64,000 bases of DNA from Owenweeksia hongkongensis DSM 17368. Its GTDB lineage: Bacteria > Bacteroidota > Bacteroidia > Flavobacteriales > Schleiferiaceae. The position numbers and the translations under genes are program-made. Below the pieces are notes generated by a model. It was not told the DNA's origin. It searched no databases and saw nothing but the letters and a program-made list of their open reading frames with translations. The stretch covers positions 930,001 through 994,000 of the forward strand of contig NC_016599.1 in NCBI RefSeq assembly GCF_000236705.1. The letters are read 5' to 3'. Of the stretch, positions 1 through 8,369 are shown one piece after another (position 1 is the first letter of the stretch; every line of letters starts with the position of its first letter).

Positions 1-108
1 GATGTAATTACAGGTCCATTAAGCTCTATTACAGGTTTGCTTAATCATCCGCTTACTGATATTGGTTTGGAAAAATTCCTTGCTGATCATAAAAAAGCTG
101 CTCAATAG
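1..108 (+). CDS. transaldolase / fructose-6-phosphate aldolase family protein, C-terminal end (partial)
   Basis: The window opens inside a gene; the last 35 codons are present and end with TAG at 106-108. The peptide contains TGPLSSITGLLNHPLTD followed by GLEKFLADH. This resembles the C-terminal helix region of small (about 215 residue) transaldolases of the FSA/TalC type, which interconvert C3, C4, C6 and C7 sugar phosphates in the cytoplasm. The catalytic lysine would lie upstream of the window, so activity cannot be judged. A hairpin terminator follows directly. The family call is by recognition of the tail only. Confidence 0.7.
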   Translation, partial: DVITGPLSSITGLLNHPLTDIGLEKFLADHKKAAQ

Positions 109-132
109 AATAACAGCAACATTTATATTTTC

Positions 133-163
133 AATGCCTCTGAATATTCAGGGGCATTTTTTA
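133..163 (+). terminator. Rho-independent terminator after the transaldolase-type gene
   Basis: A near-perfect palindrome with arms AATGCCTCTGAAT and ATTCAGGGGCATT (one G-T pair) is followed by a T-run, 25 bp after the stop codon. It separates the transaldolase-type gene from yciO. Confidence 0.85.
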
Positions 164-186
164 TTTTGGGTCATTAAAATTCAACC

Positions 187-810
187 ATGGCAGAATTAGT
201 AAAAATCTACCCTGAAAACCCGAATCCAAAAGCGATTCAAAAAGTAATAGACGTTTTAAAAAAAGGTGGTGTCATCATTTATCCTACAGATACGGTTTAC
301 TCCTTTGGCTGTGATATTACTAAGTCTAGGGCTTTAGAGCAGGTTGCTCGTTTGAAAAATATTAAAATTGAAAAGGCCAATTTTTCCATTATTTTTTCAG
401 ATTTGTCTCACCTTTCAGAATACACCAAACAAGTAGACACACCAACCTACAAATTGCTCAATCGTGCTCTTCCTGGTCCGTATACTTTCATTTTGGATGC
501 CAGTAATGCCATTCCAAAAATCTTTAAAAGCAAAAAGAAAACAATTGGTATTCGTATTCCTGACAATAATATTCCTCGCGAAATAGTACGTGCTCTTGGA
601 AATCCTATCATCGCTTCTTCTGTACATGATGAAGACGAAATCATTAATTACACCACCGATCCAGAGCTTATTTTAGAAAAATATGGCAAACAGGTAGATC
701 TCATTATTGATGGCGGAATGGGAGATAATCATGACTCTACAGTTATTGATCTTACTTTGGGTAGCCCTGAAGTTATTCGGGAAGGAAAAGGTGACCTTTC
801 CATCTTATGA
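187..810 (+). CDS. yciO: YciO/YrdC/Sua5 family protein (threonylcarbamoyl-AMP synthase-like fold)
   Basis: This 207-residue cytoplasmic protein has the YrdC fold signature: YPTDTVY at 32-38, LPGPYTFIL at 95-103, and IGIRIP at 120-125. TsaC/Sua5 members make threonylcarbamoyl-AMP for tRNA t6A modification. Here the usual STSAN-like motif is replaced by ASSVHDED after residue 142, and the C-terminus (TVIDLT, then VIREGKGD) resembles E. coli YciO more than TsaC. I therefore place it in the YciO branch, whose physiological role is unsettled. The next gene overlaps its stop by 4 bp (ATGA), so the two are probably cotranscribed. Confidence 0.85.
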   Translation: MAELVKIYPENPNPKAIQKVIDVLKKGGVIIYPTDTVYSFGCDITKSRALEQVARLKNIKIEKANFSIIFSDLSHLSEYTKQVDTPTYKLLNRALPGPYTFILDASNAIPKIFKSKKKTIGIRIPDNNIPREIVRALGNPIIASSVHDEDEIINYTTDPELILEKYGKQVDLIIDGGMGDNHDSTVIDLTLGSPEVIREGKGDLSIL

Positions 811-2201
811 CAAAACGCATTTTACTAATAACCCATGCCATCATTCTTTTGGTGCTTTGGGTTTTAGCTTTTTTTACTGATGGCACAGGAGGTGGCGGTG
901 ATTCTATCACCCACTTCTTTTTTGCTCAATTAGCTTGGAAAGAACCCATCAATTTTTTTGACCATTGGGGAAAACCATTTTTCACGCTATTTGCTTCACC
1001 ATGGGCTCAGTTTGGTTTTATTGGTATTAAATTTTTCAATATTTTCTGTGGTGTTTTTAGCTCCTACCTCACAGCTTTGATTGCCATACGCTTATCGAAG
1101 CCATGGCCCTGGGCAATAACAATTATGGCTTTTGTAGCACCCGCTTATTACACCTTTCTTTTCAGCGGACTTACCGAGCCTTTTTCATCTTTAGTAGTAG
1201 TTGGTGCTGTGTACCTCTGCCTTAGTGGCAAAATGGGTTGGGGATTATTTTTGGCATCATTTCTTCCATTTTGTAGATCCGAAGCACAGGTTTTTCTTCT
1301 CTTCTTCTTTGTCTTTGCCGTTTTAAATAAAGGTTGGAAACTCACTCCACTCCTACTTTCTGGCTACCTTATTTATGGCTTGGTAGGTTCCTTATATTTA
1401 GAAAGTCCATTATGGATTTTTGAAGTACCCTATAATCCTACTGGCTCGGTATATGGCCATGGTGAATGGTTGCATTATGTGAATATGCTTACTCACATGC
1501 TGGGGGTTCCCTTTATTATTTTGGCAGGCTTAGGTCTCATTCAATTTTTGCGTAAAGCTTTTATTCAGGGAAGTTTTAAGTGGAAATCCGAACTGTGGCT
1601 TGTCCATGGGATTTTCTTCTCGCTACTTGTAGGACATACCGTAGTGTGGGCTTTAGGGATTTATGGCAGCGCGGGCTTATCTCGAACATTAATCACCGTA
1701 TTTCCTCTTCTTTGGTTGATCATGCTGGATGGGCTAATTCTTTTAAAAGACACTTCCGCTAAGCTTTTTGCTGGCCGATCATATATCCTCCCGTTAACAA
1801 TTATTATCATTCAGGCCGGCATTACCTTCACTAGTCCGGTTTCAAAATATTACTACAATGCTCATTTAAAACTTAATGTAGAAGACCGTTTTATCAATTC
1901 TGAAATAGGCCCATTCATCAAAGAAAAGTATCCCGATATACGGCATTTTGTAATTGACAAGCCGTACCTCGCAATTGGACTAGGGATTAACTTTATTGAT
2001 CCTCAGGAAAGAAGCAATTGGAACGTCTACAATCATTTGGATGAATTGACGCAACCTTCTCTTTTCATTTTTGATCAGCAGTATATTACGGTGCAATATG
2101 GCATAGAATTACAACAAGTAAGACAAGAGCAAAAACTGGAAGAACTCCATGAATGGACTTCTCCCAGTGGGCTGAAATATGTTTTATTTCAAAAGAAGTA
2201 A
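807..2201 (+). CDS. polytopic membrane protein, GT-C glycosyltransferase-like (function unknown)
   Basis: The 464-residue protein is dominated by about ten hydrophobic segments (first at residues 5-23, last near 325-340), followed by a soluble C-terminal stretch of roughly 110 residues. The first loop carries DGTGGGGDSITHFFFAQ, where an acidic residue precedes a short polar loop, as in GT-C (lipid-phosphate-sugar dependent) transferases. I cannot assign a family from sequence. The 4-bp overlap with yciO suggests translational coupling. It ends 1 bp from the convergent nnr gene, with no obvious terminator between them. Confidence 0.6.
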   Translation: MTKRILLITHAIILLVLWVLAFFTDGTGGGGDSITHFFFAQLAWKEPINFFDHWGKPFFTLFASPWAQFGFIGIKFFNIFCGVFSSYLTALIAIRLSKPWPWAITIMAFVAPAYYTFLFSGLTEPFSSLVVVGAVYLCLSGKMGWGLFLASFLPFCRSEAQVFLLFFFVFAVLNKGWKLTPLLLSGYLIYGLVGSLYLESPLWIFEVPYNPTGSVYGHGEWLHYVNMLTHMLGVPFIILAGLGLIQFLRKAFIQGSFKWKSELWLVHGIFFSLLVGHTVVWALGIYGSAGLSRTLITVFPLLWLIMLDGLILLKDTSAKLFAGRSYILPLTIIIIQAGITFTSPVSKYYYNAHLKLNVEDRFINSEIGPFIKEKYPDIRHFVIDKPYLAIGLGINFIDPQERSNWNVYNHLDELTQPSLFIFDQQYITVQYGIELQQVRQEQKLEELHEWTSPSGLKYVLFQKK

Positions 2202-2202
2202 G

Positions 2203-3708
2203 TTAACTCAACGTTCTAAAAGCCTTCCCTAGATTATGAATTACATCTGTGGCCAGGCATGCTTCTTCTGAAGTTTCATCACTTGCAAAATGGGCCGCTA
2301 TCCCCTGAAGGTAAACGCCTAATTTTGTTGCATGTAAAGGCTCATAGCCAGAAGCCAAAAGTCCTGTAATAATTCCTGTGAGCACATCTCCACTTCCTCC
2401 TTTAGCCAAAGCAGGGGTGCCATAGTCCATAAAATAGATTTGTCCATCGGGCGCTGCAATGGCCGTGATGGCGTCTTTTAAAACAACAATAATGGAATGT
2501 TTTTTAGCAAATTCCCTCAGTCTTTCTAGGTAATCTGGCTTTAGTTCTTGAAGACCTAAAAGCCTTTTGAACTCTCCGGGGTGAGGAGTTAGAATTGTTT
2601 GGGTACTCAGCTTATTTACAAAGTCAGGGTTTGCTGCCAAAATATTTAGGGCATCAGCATCAAGCACCATTTTGCCGTCAAAGGCTCCTAATAGGTTTTC
2701 TAGAGTTTTAGACGCTTCAGAAGAAGTTCCCAAACCTGGGCCCACTCCTACCGCATTGTATTTTTCCAAATCAGGTAAACCTGAAATTACCTCTTCATTA
2801 TCTGAAGAAATCACCATGGCTTCGGGTAAAGCACTTTGATAAATTTCTACACCGCATTTTGGAATAAAAGCTGTCAGCAGTCCTGCTCCGCTTCGCAAGC
2901 AAGCCTTTCCGCTCATCAGAGCTGCCCCCAAACTACCATAGCTGCCTGCAATTAGTAAAGCGTGACCGTAGGTTCCTTTATATGAAAATTTTTCCCTTGG
3001 CTTATATAAGTCCGCAACTTGATCAGGTATAAGGTATGAATACAAAGAAAACGTTCTTTCAATAAAGGCCTCATCTAAGTTAATATCCAAAACTTCGATT
3101 TGACCAACTAAATGCGCGGTATCCTTATGCACCATGCTAAGCTTAGGACATTGAAATGTAAGCGTCACATCTGCTTTAAAAATTACATCAAAGCTGTTCT
3201 CAGAGTTATCATCTGCAAATAAACCTGTAGGAATATCTATCGCAAGCCTTTCATTCTGTAAAGTATTAAGAGATTTTACTACATCGGCCAGCAAACCTTC
3301 GAGTGGTCTTGATAACCCCGACCCAAGCATTGCGTCAATTAAAACAGTGTCATCATCCCTTTCTGGAATTTCTGCTGCAGCTGAAATATGCAATACTCCT
3401 ACTTCTAAATCACTAAGCCTTTTATAGTTTTCCTTAAAATCTTCACTAGCAGAATCACTATGTTCGATTATAAATACTTGAACGAAATAGTCGTTTTGAA
3501 AAAGCCATCTGGCAAGAGCCAAACCATCACCACCGTTGTTGCCTTTACCACAAAATATAGCAAAAGAACTATCATCAGAATAACTGGCATCAATACTCTC
3601 AAAAAGCTTAGAAACCGCCCGCTCCATAAGATCTATAGAGGATATTGGCTCGTTTTGTATAGTTTGCTTATCGGCTTCCCGAATTTGCTGTGCGGATAAT
3701 ATTTTCAT
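2203..3708 (-). CDS. nnr: bifunctional NAD(P)H-hydrate epimerase / ADP-dependent NAD(P)H-hydrate dehydratase
   Basis: The protein repairs damaged (hydrated) NADH and NADPH. Residues 1 to about 215 form the YjeF_N epimerase domain, with GKGNNGGDG at 54-62 and IDIPTG at 157-162. Residues from about 240 form the ribokinase-like dehydratase domain, with GVGPGLG, LDADALNIL, TPHPGEF and KGGSGDVLTG near 437. Length (501 aa) is normal for the fused form. The start MKILSAQQIREAD matches the family, and this forces a 41-bp overlap with the 3' end of coaE upstream. It is the last gene of the minus-strand operon beginning near 7.1-8.2 kb. Confidence 0.95.
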   Translation of the reverse strand: MKILSAQQIREADKQTIQNEPISSIDLMERAVSKLFESIDASYSDDSSFAIFCGKGNNGGDGLALARWLFQNDYFVQVFIIEHSDSASEDFKENYKRLSDLEVGVLHISAAAEIPERDDDTVLIDAMLGSGLSRPLEGLLADVVKSLNTLQNERLAIDIPTGLFADDNSENSFDVIFKADVTLTFQCPKLSMVHKDTAHLVGQIEVLDINLDEAFIERTFSLYSYLIPDQVADLYKPREKFSYKGTYGHALLIAGSYGSLGAALMSGKACLRSGAGLLTAFIPKCGVEIYQSALPEAMVISSDNEEVISGLPDLEKYNAVGVGPGLGTSSEASKTLENLLGAFDGKMVLDADALNILAANPDFVNKLSTQTILTPHPGEFKRLLGLQELKPDYLERLREFAKKHSIIVVLKDAITAIAAPDGQIYFMDYGTPALAKGGSGDVLTGIITGLLASGYEPLHATKLGVYLQGIAAHFASDETSEEACLATDVIHNLGKAFRTLS

Positions 3709-4264
3709 GGATGTTGATTACTTGCTTTATCACCGATTCGGTAAGATCATTTGTAACAATATAATCAGCTTTTTCCAATTTTTGTTCTTGCGGCCATTGA
3801 TTGTTCATCCTTGCCTCAACCTCTTCCCTAGTCATACTACTACGGGCCATTACGCGGTTTATTCGCATCTCCTTTGGCGCTGCTACTACCAAAATTTTAT
3901 CACAACTCTTATAGCTACCACTCTCAAAAAGTATAGCAGCTTCCTTTATCACGTAAGGATAGGATTGATTCTCGTACCAGTTTTGAAAGTGACGCGCTAC
4001 CGCAGGGTGTATTAGGTCATTTGCCTTTTGTAACAGATTTTTGTCTCCAAAAATGAGTTCTGCCATTTTTGGGCGAACGATTTTACCTTCCTCTATTATT
4101 TCGGTTCCCAACAGACTTACCACTTCAGCTTGTAATTCCTTATCGGTATCAATAATGGTTTTAGAAAAAGCATCGGCTTCATACACCGGAACTCCTAAAA
4201 ATTCAAAAATTTTGGCAACTGTAGATTTTCCGCTACCTATACCGCCTGTGAGACCAATTATCAT
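3668..4264 (-). CDS. coaE: dephospho-CoA kinase
   Basis: CoaE phosphorylates the 3'-hydroxyl of dephospho-CoA in the last step of coenzyme A synthesis. The P-loop GLTGGIGSGKST is at residues 4-15, followed by PVYEADAFSK, the conserved IHPAVARHF segment and a VVAAPKEMRINRVMAR stretch of the CoA-binding/lid region. At 198 aa it has normal length. Its ATG overlaps the stop of the YbbR gene (ATGA), and its 3' end overlaps nnr by 41 bp, so the three genes should be translated from one transcript. Confidence 0.95.
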   Translation of the reverse strand: MIIGLTGGIGSGKSTVAKIFEFLGVPVYEADAFSKTIIDTDKELQAEVVSLLGTEIIEEGKIVRPKMAELIFGDKNLLQKANDLIHPAVARHFQNWYENQSYPYVIKEAAILFESGSYKSCDKILVVAAPKEMRINRVMARSSMTREEVEARMNNQWPQEQKLEKADYIVTNDLTESVIKQVINIHENIIRTANSGSR

Positions 4265-5259
4265 TTTTCGGTAATAATAAACTCAAGCTGCTTAGGGTCA
4301 ATAATAAGCTTCTTGAGATAAGGTGGAGAAGATTCCATGTAAACAGTAAGAAAGCGATCATTCTCCATGCTCTCAATTTGATCGTAGTCTACATAAGCTT
4401 CAAAATCATCTTTTGAAACCTTGCTAAAATCCTCTAAAGCAAGTTGATATTTGACAAAAACCTTATTAGGAAATAGCGTGATATTATATGACTTTGGCAG
4501 GTTGATCACCTTTACAGGAATTTCAAACTTACCCTCGGTAAGGCTGGTGTATAAAGCCTGAACCCTTACTTTTTCCTGAATAATTTCTAAATCCTTGTTT
4601 TTTGACATTTGCAACTCCACCTCTACATCTAAGGAATCTGTGTCCTCACTTGGAGATATTGGTTTAATGAAGAGTGAGTCTATTTGACTTAAAGTTTGCT
4701 CAGAACCAGATATCATAACAGAGTCTGGTGTAATTACAGGCTCTGCATAGAGTGTTTTAAAATCTGAAATTTGACGTTTTCCTTTAAAGTACACCTTAAC
4801 CTTCTTACTTCGCACCAGGCTAAAGTTAAAATGAACTGTATCCGGCTTTATGTCCACTATTTCGGTATTATCGCCCAGTTGTGACGAGATCATATTTCGC
4901 CTGGATTGCGTATTCCAAGTATAATGCTCGGCATTGCTCATATCCAGCCTACTTACGTCAATTTCGATAGGACGTAATGAACGAATCTTATATTTTAAAA
5001 TTTCAAAGCCCTGAGAACGAAGCGTAACCTTGAGGTGATCGATTGGCTGGTTTAGTAACTTTTTATTGGCAGGAACTTCCTTGTAAATCACAGGGAAGTT
5101 GACTTCACCTGTGTACCCCTCTTTTGAAAGCTTAATCAAAAACCATAGAAAAACAGAAAGGATGATGCAAAGTACTTTCGCACGATTATCACCTGCTAGC
5201 AAGGGTTTCCCCAATTTTAGCAACTTTTCTTTTATGTTTTCCAGGTTGTTGTTTGCCAT
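4261..5259 (-). CDS. YbbR-domain (CdaR-like) membrane-anchored protein
   Basis: This 332-residue protein has a cytoplasmic N-terminus, one transmembrane helix at about 27-45 (VLCIILSVFLWFLIKL), then an extracytoplasmic region built of YbbR repeats (about 50-125, 145-225 and 235-325) with the recurrent pattern of a beta strand, a charged turn and an intervening VKVYF or IPVKVINLP strand. In Firmicutes, YbbR proteins (CdaR) regulate diadenylate cyclase; in Bacteroidota the family usually sits, as here, beside coaE and yajC and its role is not defined. The start lies only 2 bp from a terminator hairpin. Confidence 0.85.
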   Translation of the reverse strand: MANNNLENIKEKLLKLGKPLLAGDNRAKVLCIILSVFLWFLIKLSKEGYTGEVNFPVIYKEVPANKKLLNQPIDHLKVTLRSQGFEILKYKIRSLRPIEIDVSRLDMSNAEHYTWNTQSRRNMISSQLGDNTEIVDIKPDTVHFNFSLVRSKKVKVYFKGKRQISDFKTLYAEPVITPDSVMISGSEQTLSQIDSLFIKPISPSEDTDSLDVEVELQMSKNKDLEIIQEKVRVQALYTSLTEGKFEIPVKVINLPKSYNITLFPNKVFVKYQLALEDFSKVSKDDFEAYVDYDQIESMENDRFLTVYMESSPPYLKKLIIDPKQLEFIITEK

Positions 5260-5261
5260 AT

Positions 5262-5287
5262 AAAAAAACGGGCACTAAGGCCCGTTT
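5262..5287 (-). terminator. intrinsic terminator or attenuator between yajC and the YbbR gene
   Basis: On the minus strand the arms AAACGGGC and GCCCGTTT flank a 6-nt loop, followed by seven T residues. It begins 5 bp after the yajC stop, and its T-tract ends 2 bp before the YbbR ATG. It leaves no room for a separate promoter or leader for the YbbR gene. Confidence 0.8.
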
Positions 5288-5292
5288 CTAAT

Positions 5293-5640
5293 TTACTTCT
5301 TGTCGGACTTCTCTTTTGGATCGTCCTTCTTTTTTTCATCTTTTGGAAGATAAATAGCACTCATAGCTTTATTTACCGCTGTCTTGTCAATTCGCAAGCG
5401 GCTATTTTCACTTTCCAAAATAATATATTTCTCTTCTACTTCAAGGATTTTGCCGTGTATACCACTTGTGGTCACAATGCGCATTCCTTTACTTATTTCA
5501 TTCTGGAAGTTTTTCTCTTCTTTCTGACGCTTAATTTGCGGACGGAAGAAAAAGAAATACATAACCACAATTACAAGTAAAAGCGGTAAAAGAGATCCCA
5601 AGCCACCACCGGCCGCTTGTAAAAAAATAGATAATATCAT
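5293..5640 (-). CDS. yajC: preprotein translocase subunit YajC
   Basis: YajC is a small inner-membrane partner of SecDF in the Sec translocon. The protein (115 aa from the ATG at 5640) has a glycine-rich N-terminus, one strong transmembrane helix (LLPLLLVIVVMYFFFFRP, about 18-35), the family motif FRPQIKRQKE, and a soluble SH3-like segment (GMRIVTTSGIHGKI). A longer reading adds one codon with a TTG start at 5643. It lies 6 bp downstream of the DUF1573 gene and is followed by a terminator. The lysine/aspartate-rich tail is typical for the phylum. Confidence 0.95.
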   Translation of the reverse strand: MILSIFLQAAGGGLGSLLPLLLVIVVMYFFFFRPQIKRQKEEKNFQNEISKGMRIVTTSGIHGKILEVEEKYIILESENSRLRIDKTAVNKAMSAIYLPKDEKKKDDPKEKSDKK

Positions 5641-5646
5641 CAAATA

Positions 5647-6123
5647 TTAATTTTGAGCTTCTGCACTAGCATCAGCTGAAGGCTTTACCTGAGCTGAAAT
5701 CTTAAGCACTTTAGAATTAGGTACAGTGTTAGCGCTAAGGGTAACTTGCTTTTGCTGGTTACCTGCACGGCCTTGGCTGTTAAACTCAACGTGGATGGTA
5801 CCTTCCTCACCTGGGGCGATTGGCTCACGTGGCCATTGTGGCACAGTACATCCACAGCTACCAGCTGCATTGGTAATAATCAACGGAGCATCTCCTGTAT
5901 TTTTGAATACGAAGTCATGCTTAGCTACAGTTCCTTCCTCAATTTCGCCAAAGTCAAAAGTCTCTTCAGTAAATTCAAAAGAAGGTGTTCCTTTAGTTTC
6001 TACGTCAGCAGCTTCTACTTTAGTACCTTCAGTATCATCTGAAGCTACTTTACTTGCAGCATTGTCACATGCGGTGAATGCCATTAAAAGCAATCCTGAA
6101 AAAGCGAATGCAATTTTTCTCAT
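5647..6123 (-). CDS. DUF1573 domain-containing lipoprotein
   Basis: The 158-residue protein has a lipoprotein signal with lipobox FTAC at about 16-19, an acidic linker, and a DUF1573 (ASPM/SPD-2/hydin-like immunoglobulin) domain at about 48-145: FDFGEIEEG, HDFVFKNTGDAPL, and SCGCTVPQWP. Such single-domain proteins are common beside yajC in Bacteroidota. Their molecular function is unknown; the fold suggests binding at the envelope. Export is inferred from the signal. Confidence 0.9.
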   Translation of the reverse strand: MRKIAFAFSGLLLMAFTACDNAASKVASDDTEGTKVEAADVETKGTPSFEFTEETFDFGEIEEGTVAKHDFVFKNTGDAPLIITNAAGSCGCTVPQWPREPIAPGEEGTIHVEFNSQGRAGNQQKQVTLSANTVPNSKVLKISAQVKPSADASAEAQN

Positions 6124-6178
6124 TTGTGTGGTATTTTATTTTTTAAAATTTGAGTTTTCAATATTAACAAAAATGATG

Positions 6179-7120
6179 CTAAAGAAGTCCTCTGCCAATT
6201 TTTCGGATATCACCTTTATCAACAAGATCTGTCTTTAACTTGTCAAGTATCCCGTTTATAAAGTTTCCACTTTTAGGCGTACTGTATTCTTTGCTCAATT
6301 CTATGTACTCATTAAAGGTTACTTTAATGGGTATTTCCTTAAAGTTGGTAAGTTCAGCTATGGCTTGCTTCATCAAAATAATATCAATAAGCGCAATGCG
6401 ATCCATTTCCCAGTTTACCGCCTTTTCGTGGATAAGTTCCTCATAAGCTTCGCTATTGGCTATACACTTTTTATAAAGTGTTTCGGCAAATGACAAATCA
6501 TCAGAATCCTTGATAAGCTTTGGCAAAGCTGTAAATTCATCCATCTCTGCTGAAAAGCGTTTTATGGTTTTAGCCACCATCATTTGTGCAGCATCCAAAT
6601 CATCTGCCCAATGCATGTTTTTATCTTCATACAGTTGGTGCACCAAATCGCTATTTACAATGTAGGTTCCATAAACCCACTTTATAAACTTCTTATCAGC
6701 CTCAATACTATTTTCAGGAAGAGCAATGTATTCTGCATACTCTTCACTAGCCTCCATTTGCTTATAAATGTTGCGAAGAGCATCTCTATTCTCTCCCCAA
6801 CTCACATGGTTTAGCTCAATCTGTTTGTTGAAATTAACATTGGATTTTAACCAATTCAAAAACATATTGTCCACAAAGCGAGTACTTGGATTAAGATCAT
6901 CGGCTGTAGGCAGTCTCTTGTTCTTTCTTCTATCAATTTCATCTTCAGCTATTCGGAGTAAATCCGATAAAGCTTTGAGTTCAAAAAGATATAGGTCATA
7001 AATGCCATGGATGCTTTCCATTAGACGCTTATTGCCCCTGGTCATTTCTGTACCTTCATTTTGAAAGTACTCATATAGCGCCTGAAGCACCTTGATACGT
7101 ATATGTCTACGGCTCAGCAT
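6179..7120 (-). CDS. nusB: transcription antitermination factor NusB (long Bacteroidota form)
   Basis: NusB with NusE (S10) binds boxA RNA in rRNA antitermination. The N-terminus MLSRRHIRIKVLQALYEY is diagnostic, and the C-terminal domain (about 175-300) has the NusB pattern: AETLYKKCI, WEMDRIALIDIILMKQAI, IPIKVTFNEYIELSK and FINGILDKL. At 313 aa it is about twice the E. coli length because of a charged central insertion, the usual form in this phylum. It follows the leucine dehydrogenase stop by 14 bp and precedes the DUF1573 gene by 55 bp. Confidence 0.9.
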   Translation of the reverse strand: MLSRRHIRIKVLQALYEYFQNEGTEMTRGNKRLMESIHGIYDLYLFELKALSDLLRIAEDEIDRRKNKRLPTADDLNPSTRFVDNMFLNWLKSNVNFNKQIELNHVSWGENRDALRNIYKQMEASEEYAEYIALPENSIEADKKFIKWVYGTYIVNSDLVHQLYEDKNMHWADDLDAAQMMVAKTIKRFSAEMDEFTALPKLIKDSDDLSFAETLYKKCIANSEAYEELIHEKAVNWEMDRIALIDIILMKQAIAELTNFKEIPIKVTFNEYIELSKEYSTPKSGNFINGILDKLKTDLVDKGDIRKIGRGLL

Positions 7121-7134
7121 GTAGTGGCTTGGTT

Positions 7135-8238
7135 TTATGCGTTAGCTAGTTCAGCTTTTTTTAGGGCTACGCGCTCTTCAGCAATTTTCAATGCTGCTTC
7201 GTGAGTAGAAATATTGCGTTCTTGCGAAAGCTTGAAAATTCTTAAAGTGGTATCGTAAATATTCTCGGTTCTACGCATGGCTTCTGCTTGATCATAACCA
7301 GCTATTTCGCGGTATACGTTGATCAAACCACCAGCGTTAATAAGAAAATCCGGTGCGTATAAGATACCCTTATCTTTTACCATTTGGCCATGTACCACTT
7401 CATCTTCAAGTTGATTATTGGCTGCTCCTGCAATAATATCGCATTTCATCATTTCGATGGTCTTGCTATTTACCGTTGCTCCAAGAGCACATGGTGCATA
7501 GATGTCCATTTCAACTTCAAATAGATTATTACCACGGTAAACTTGAGTGTTGTACTTAGCAGAAATTTCTACAATTCTATCTTCGTGGATGTCATTGATG
7601 GTAACTATAGCTCCTTCATCAGTCAGGTATTTTACCAGAGTTTCACCAACGTGACCAATTCCTTGAACTAATACTTTTTTTCCGGCAAGGTTATCAGACC
7701 CCCACTTTTGCTGAGCAGAAGCCTTCATACCCATAAACACCCCGTAAGCGGTTACGGGACTGGGGTCACCACTACCGCCCATGTGCTCAGGAATTCCAGT
7801 AACGTGGTTGGTTTCAAGCTTTACCATTTCCATATCGTGAGTATTGATACCCACATCTTCTGCTGTAATGTAGCGTCCTGAAAGTGAGTTTACGTACTCA
7901 CCAAACTTGCGCATAAGAGCATCCGTTTTATCCTTACGGCTATCGCCAATAATTACTGCTTTTCCACCGCCAAGGTCAAGCCCTGAAATCGATGCTTTAT
8001 AAGTCATTCCTCTTGAAAGACGAAGTGCATCGCGAATCGCGTCAGCTTCATTTTCGTAGTTCCACATACGAGTACCTCCAAGGGCTGGGCCCAATGTGGT
8101 ACTGTGAATACCGATGATGGCTTTTAGGCCGGTTTCTTCATCTTGGCAAAATACTAGTTGCTCGTGCCCTTTAAAGGCCTCTGAATTAAAGACCGGTCCG
8201 CGGTCGATAGACTTGTTCAGTATGGTAAGATCGCTCAT
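7135..8238 (-). CDS. leucine dehydrogenase (Glu/Leu/Phe/Val dehydrogenase family)
   Basis: The enzyme reversibly deaminates branched-chain amino acids to 2-oxo acids with NAD. The N-terminal catalytic domain holds GGTRMW and LSRGMTYKASISGLDLGGGK, with the two catalytic lysines in the TYK and GGGK segments. The C-terminal Rossmann domain holds VQGIGHVGETLVKYL and a NINDIHED acidic end after the second strand. The length of 367 aa fits leucine dehydrogenases rather than the larger glutamate dehydrogenases. It may lead the nusB operon (14-bp gap) and is divergent from an ABC exporter. Confidence 0.9.
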   Translation of the reverse strand: MSDLTILNKSIDRGPVFNSEAFKGHEQLVFCQDEETGLKAIIGIHSTTLGPALGGTRMWNYENEADAIRDALRLSRGMTYKASISGLDLGGGKAVIIGDSRKDKTDALMRKFGEYVNSLSGRYITAEDVGINTHDMEMVKLETNHVTGIPEHMGGSGDPSPVTAYGVFMGMKASAQQKWGSDNLAGKKVLVQGIGHVGETLVKYLTDEGAIVTINDIHEDRIVEISAKYNTQVYRGNNLFEVEMDIYAPCALGATVNSKTIEMMKCDIIAGAANNQLEDEVVHGQMVKDKGILYAPDFLINAGGLINVYREIAGYDQAEAMRRTENIYDTTLRIFKLSQERNISTHEAALKIAEERVALKKAELANA

Positions 8239-8283
8239 TGCTAATATTGATATTGTAAAAAATCGTAAACGAGATAATAGCTT

Positions 8284-8291
8284 TACCTTTG
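8284..8291 (+). promoter_or_regulatory. candidate -7 box for the ABC exporter gene
   Basis: TACCTTTG matches the Bacteroidota -7 consensus TAnnTTTG and lies 78 bp before the exporter ATG. No convincing TTTG -33 element is present at the right distance, so this is tentative. Confidence 0.4.
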
Positions 8292-8334
8292 AAAGCTCTA
8301 AAATCGCCCCCTGTGGGGGTTAAATTTCAGACGG

Positions 8335-8366
8335 CAAAAGTAATCGAATTTTTGACAGGAAGCAAT
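8335..8366 (-). promoter_or_regulatory. candidate promoter of the leucine dehydrogenase gene
   Basis: On the minus strand, ATTG at 8366-8363 is followed after 20 bp by TACTTTTG at 8342-8335, fitting TTTG / TAnnTTTG with one mismatch in the first box. The implied start site is near 8329, giving a leader of about 90 nt that contains a CCCCC-TGT-GGGGG hairpin (8306-8320). Confidence 0.5.
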
Positions 8367-8369
8367 TGA

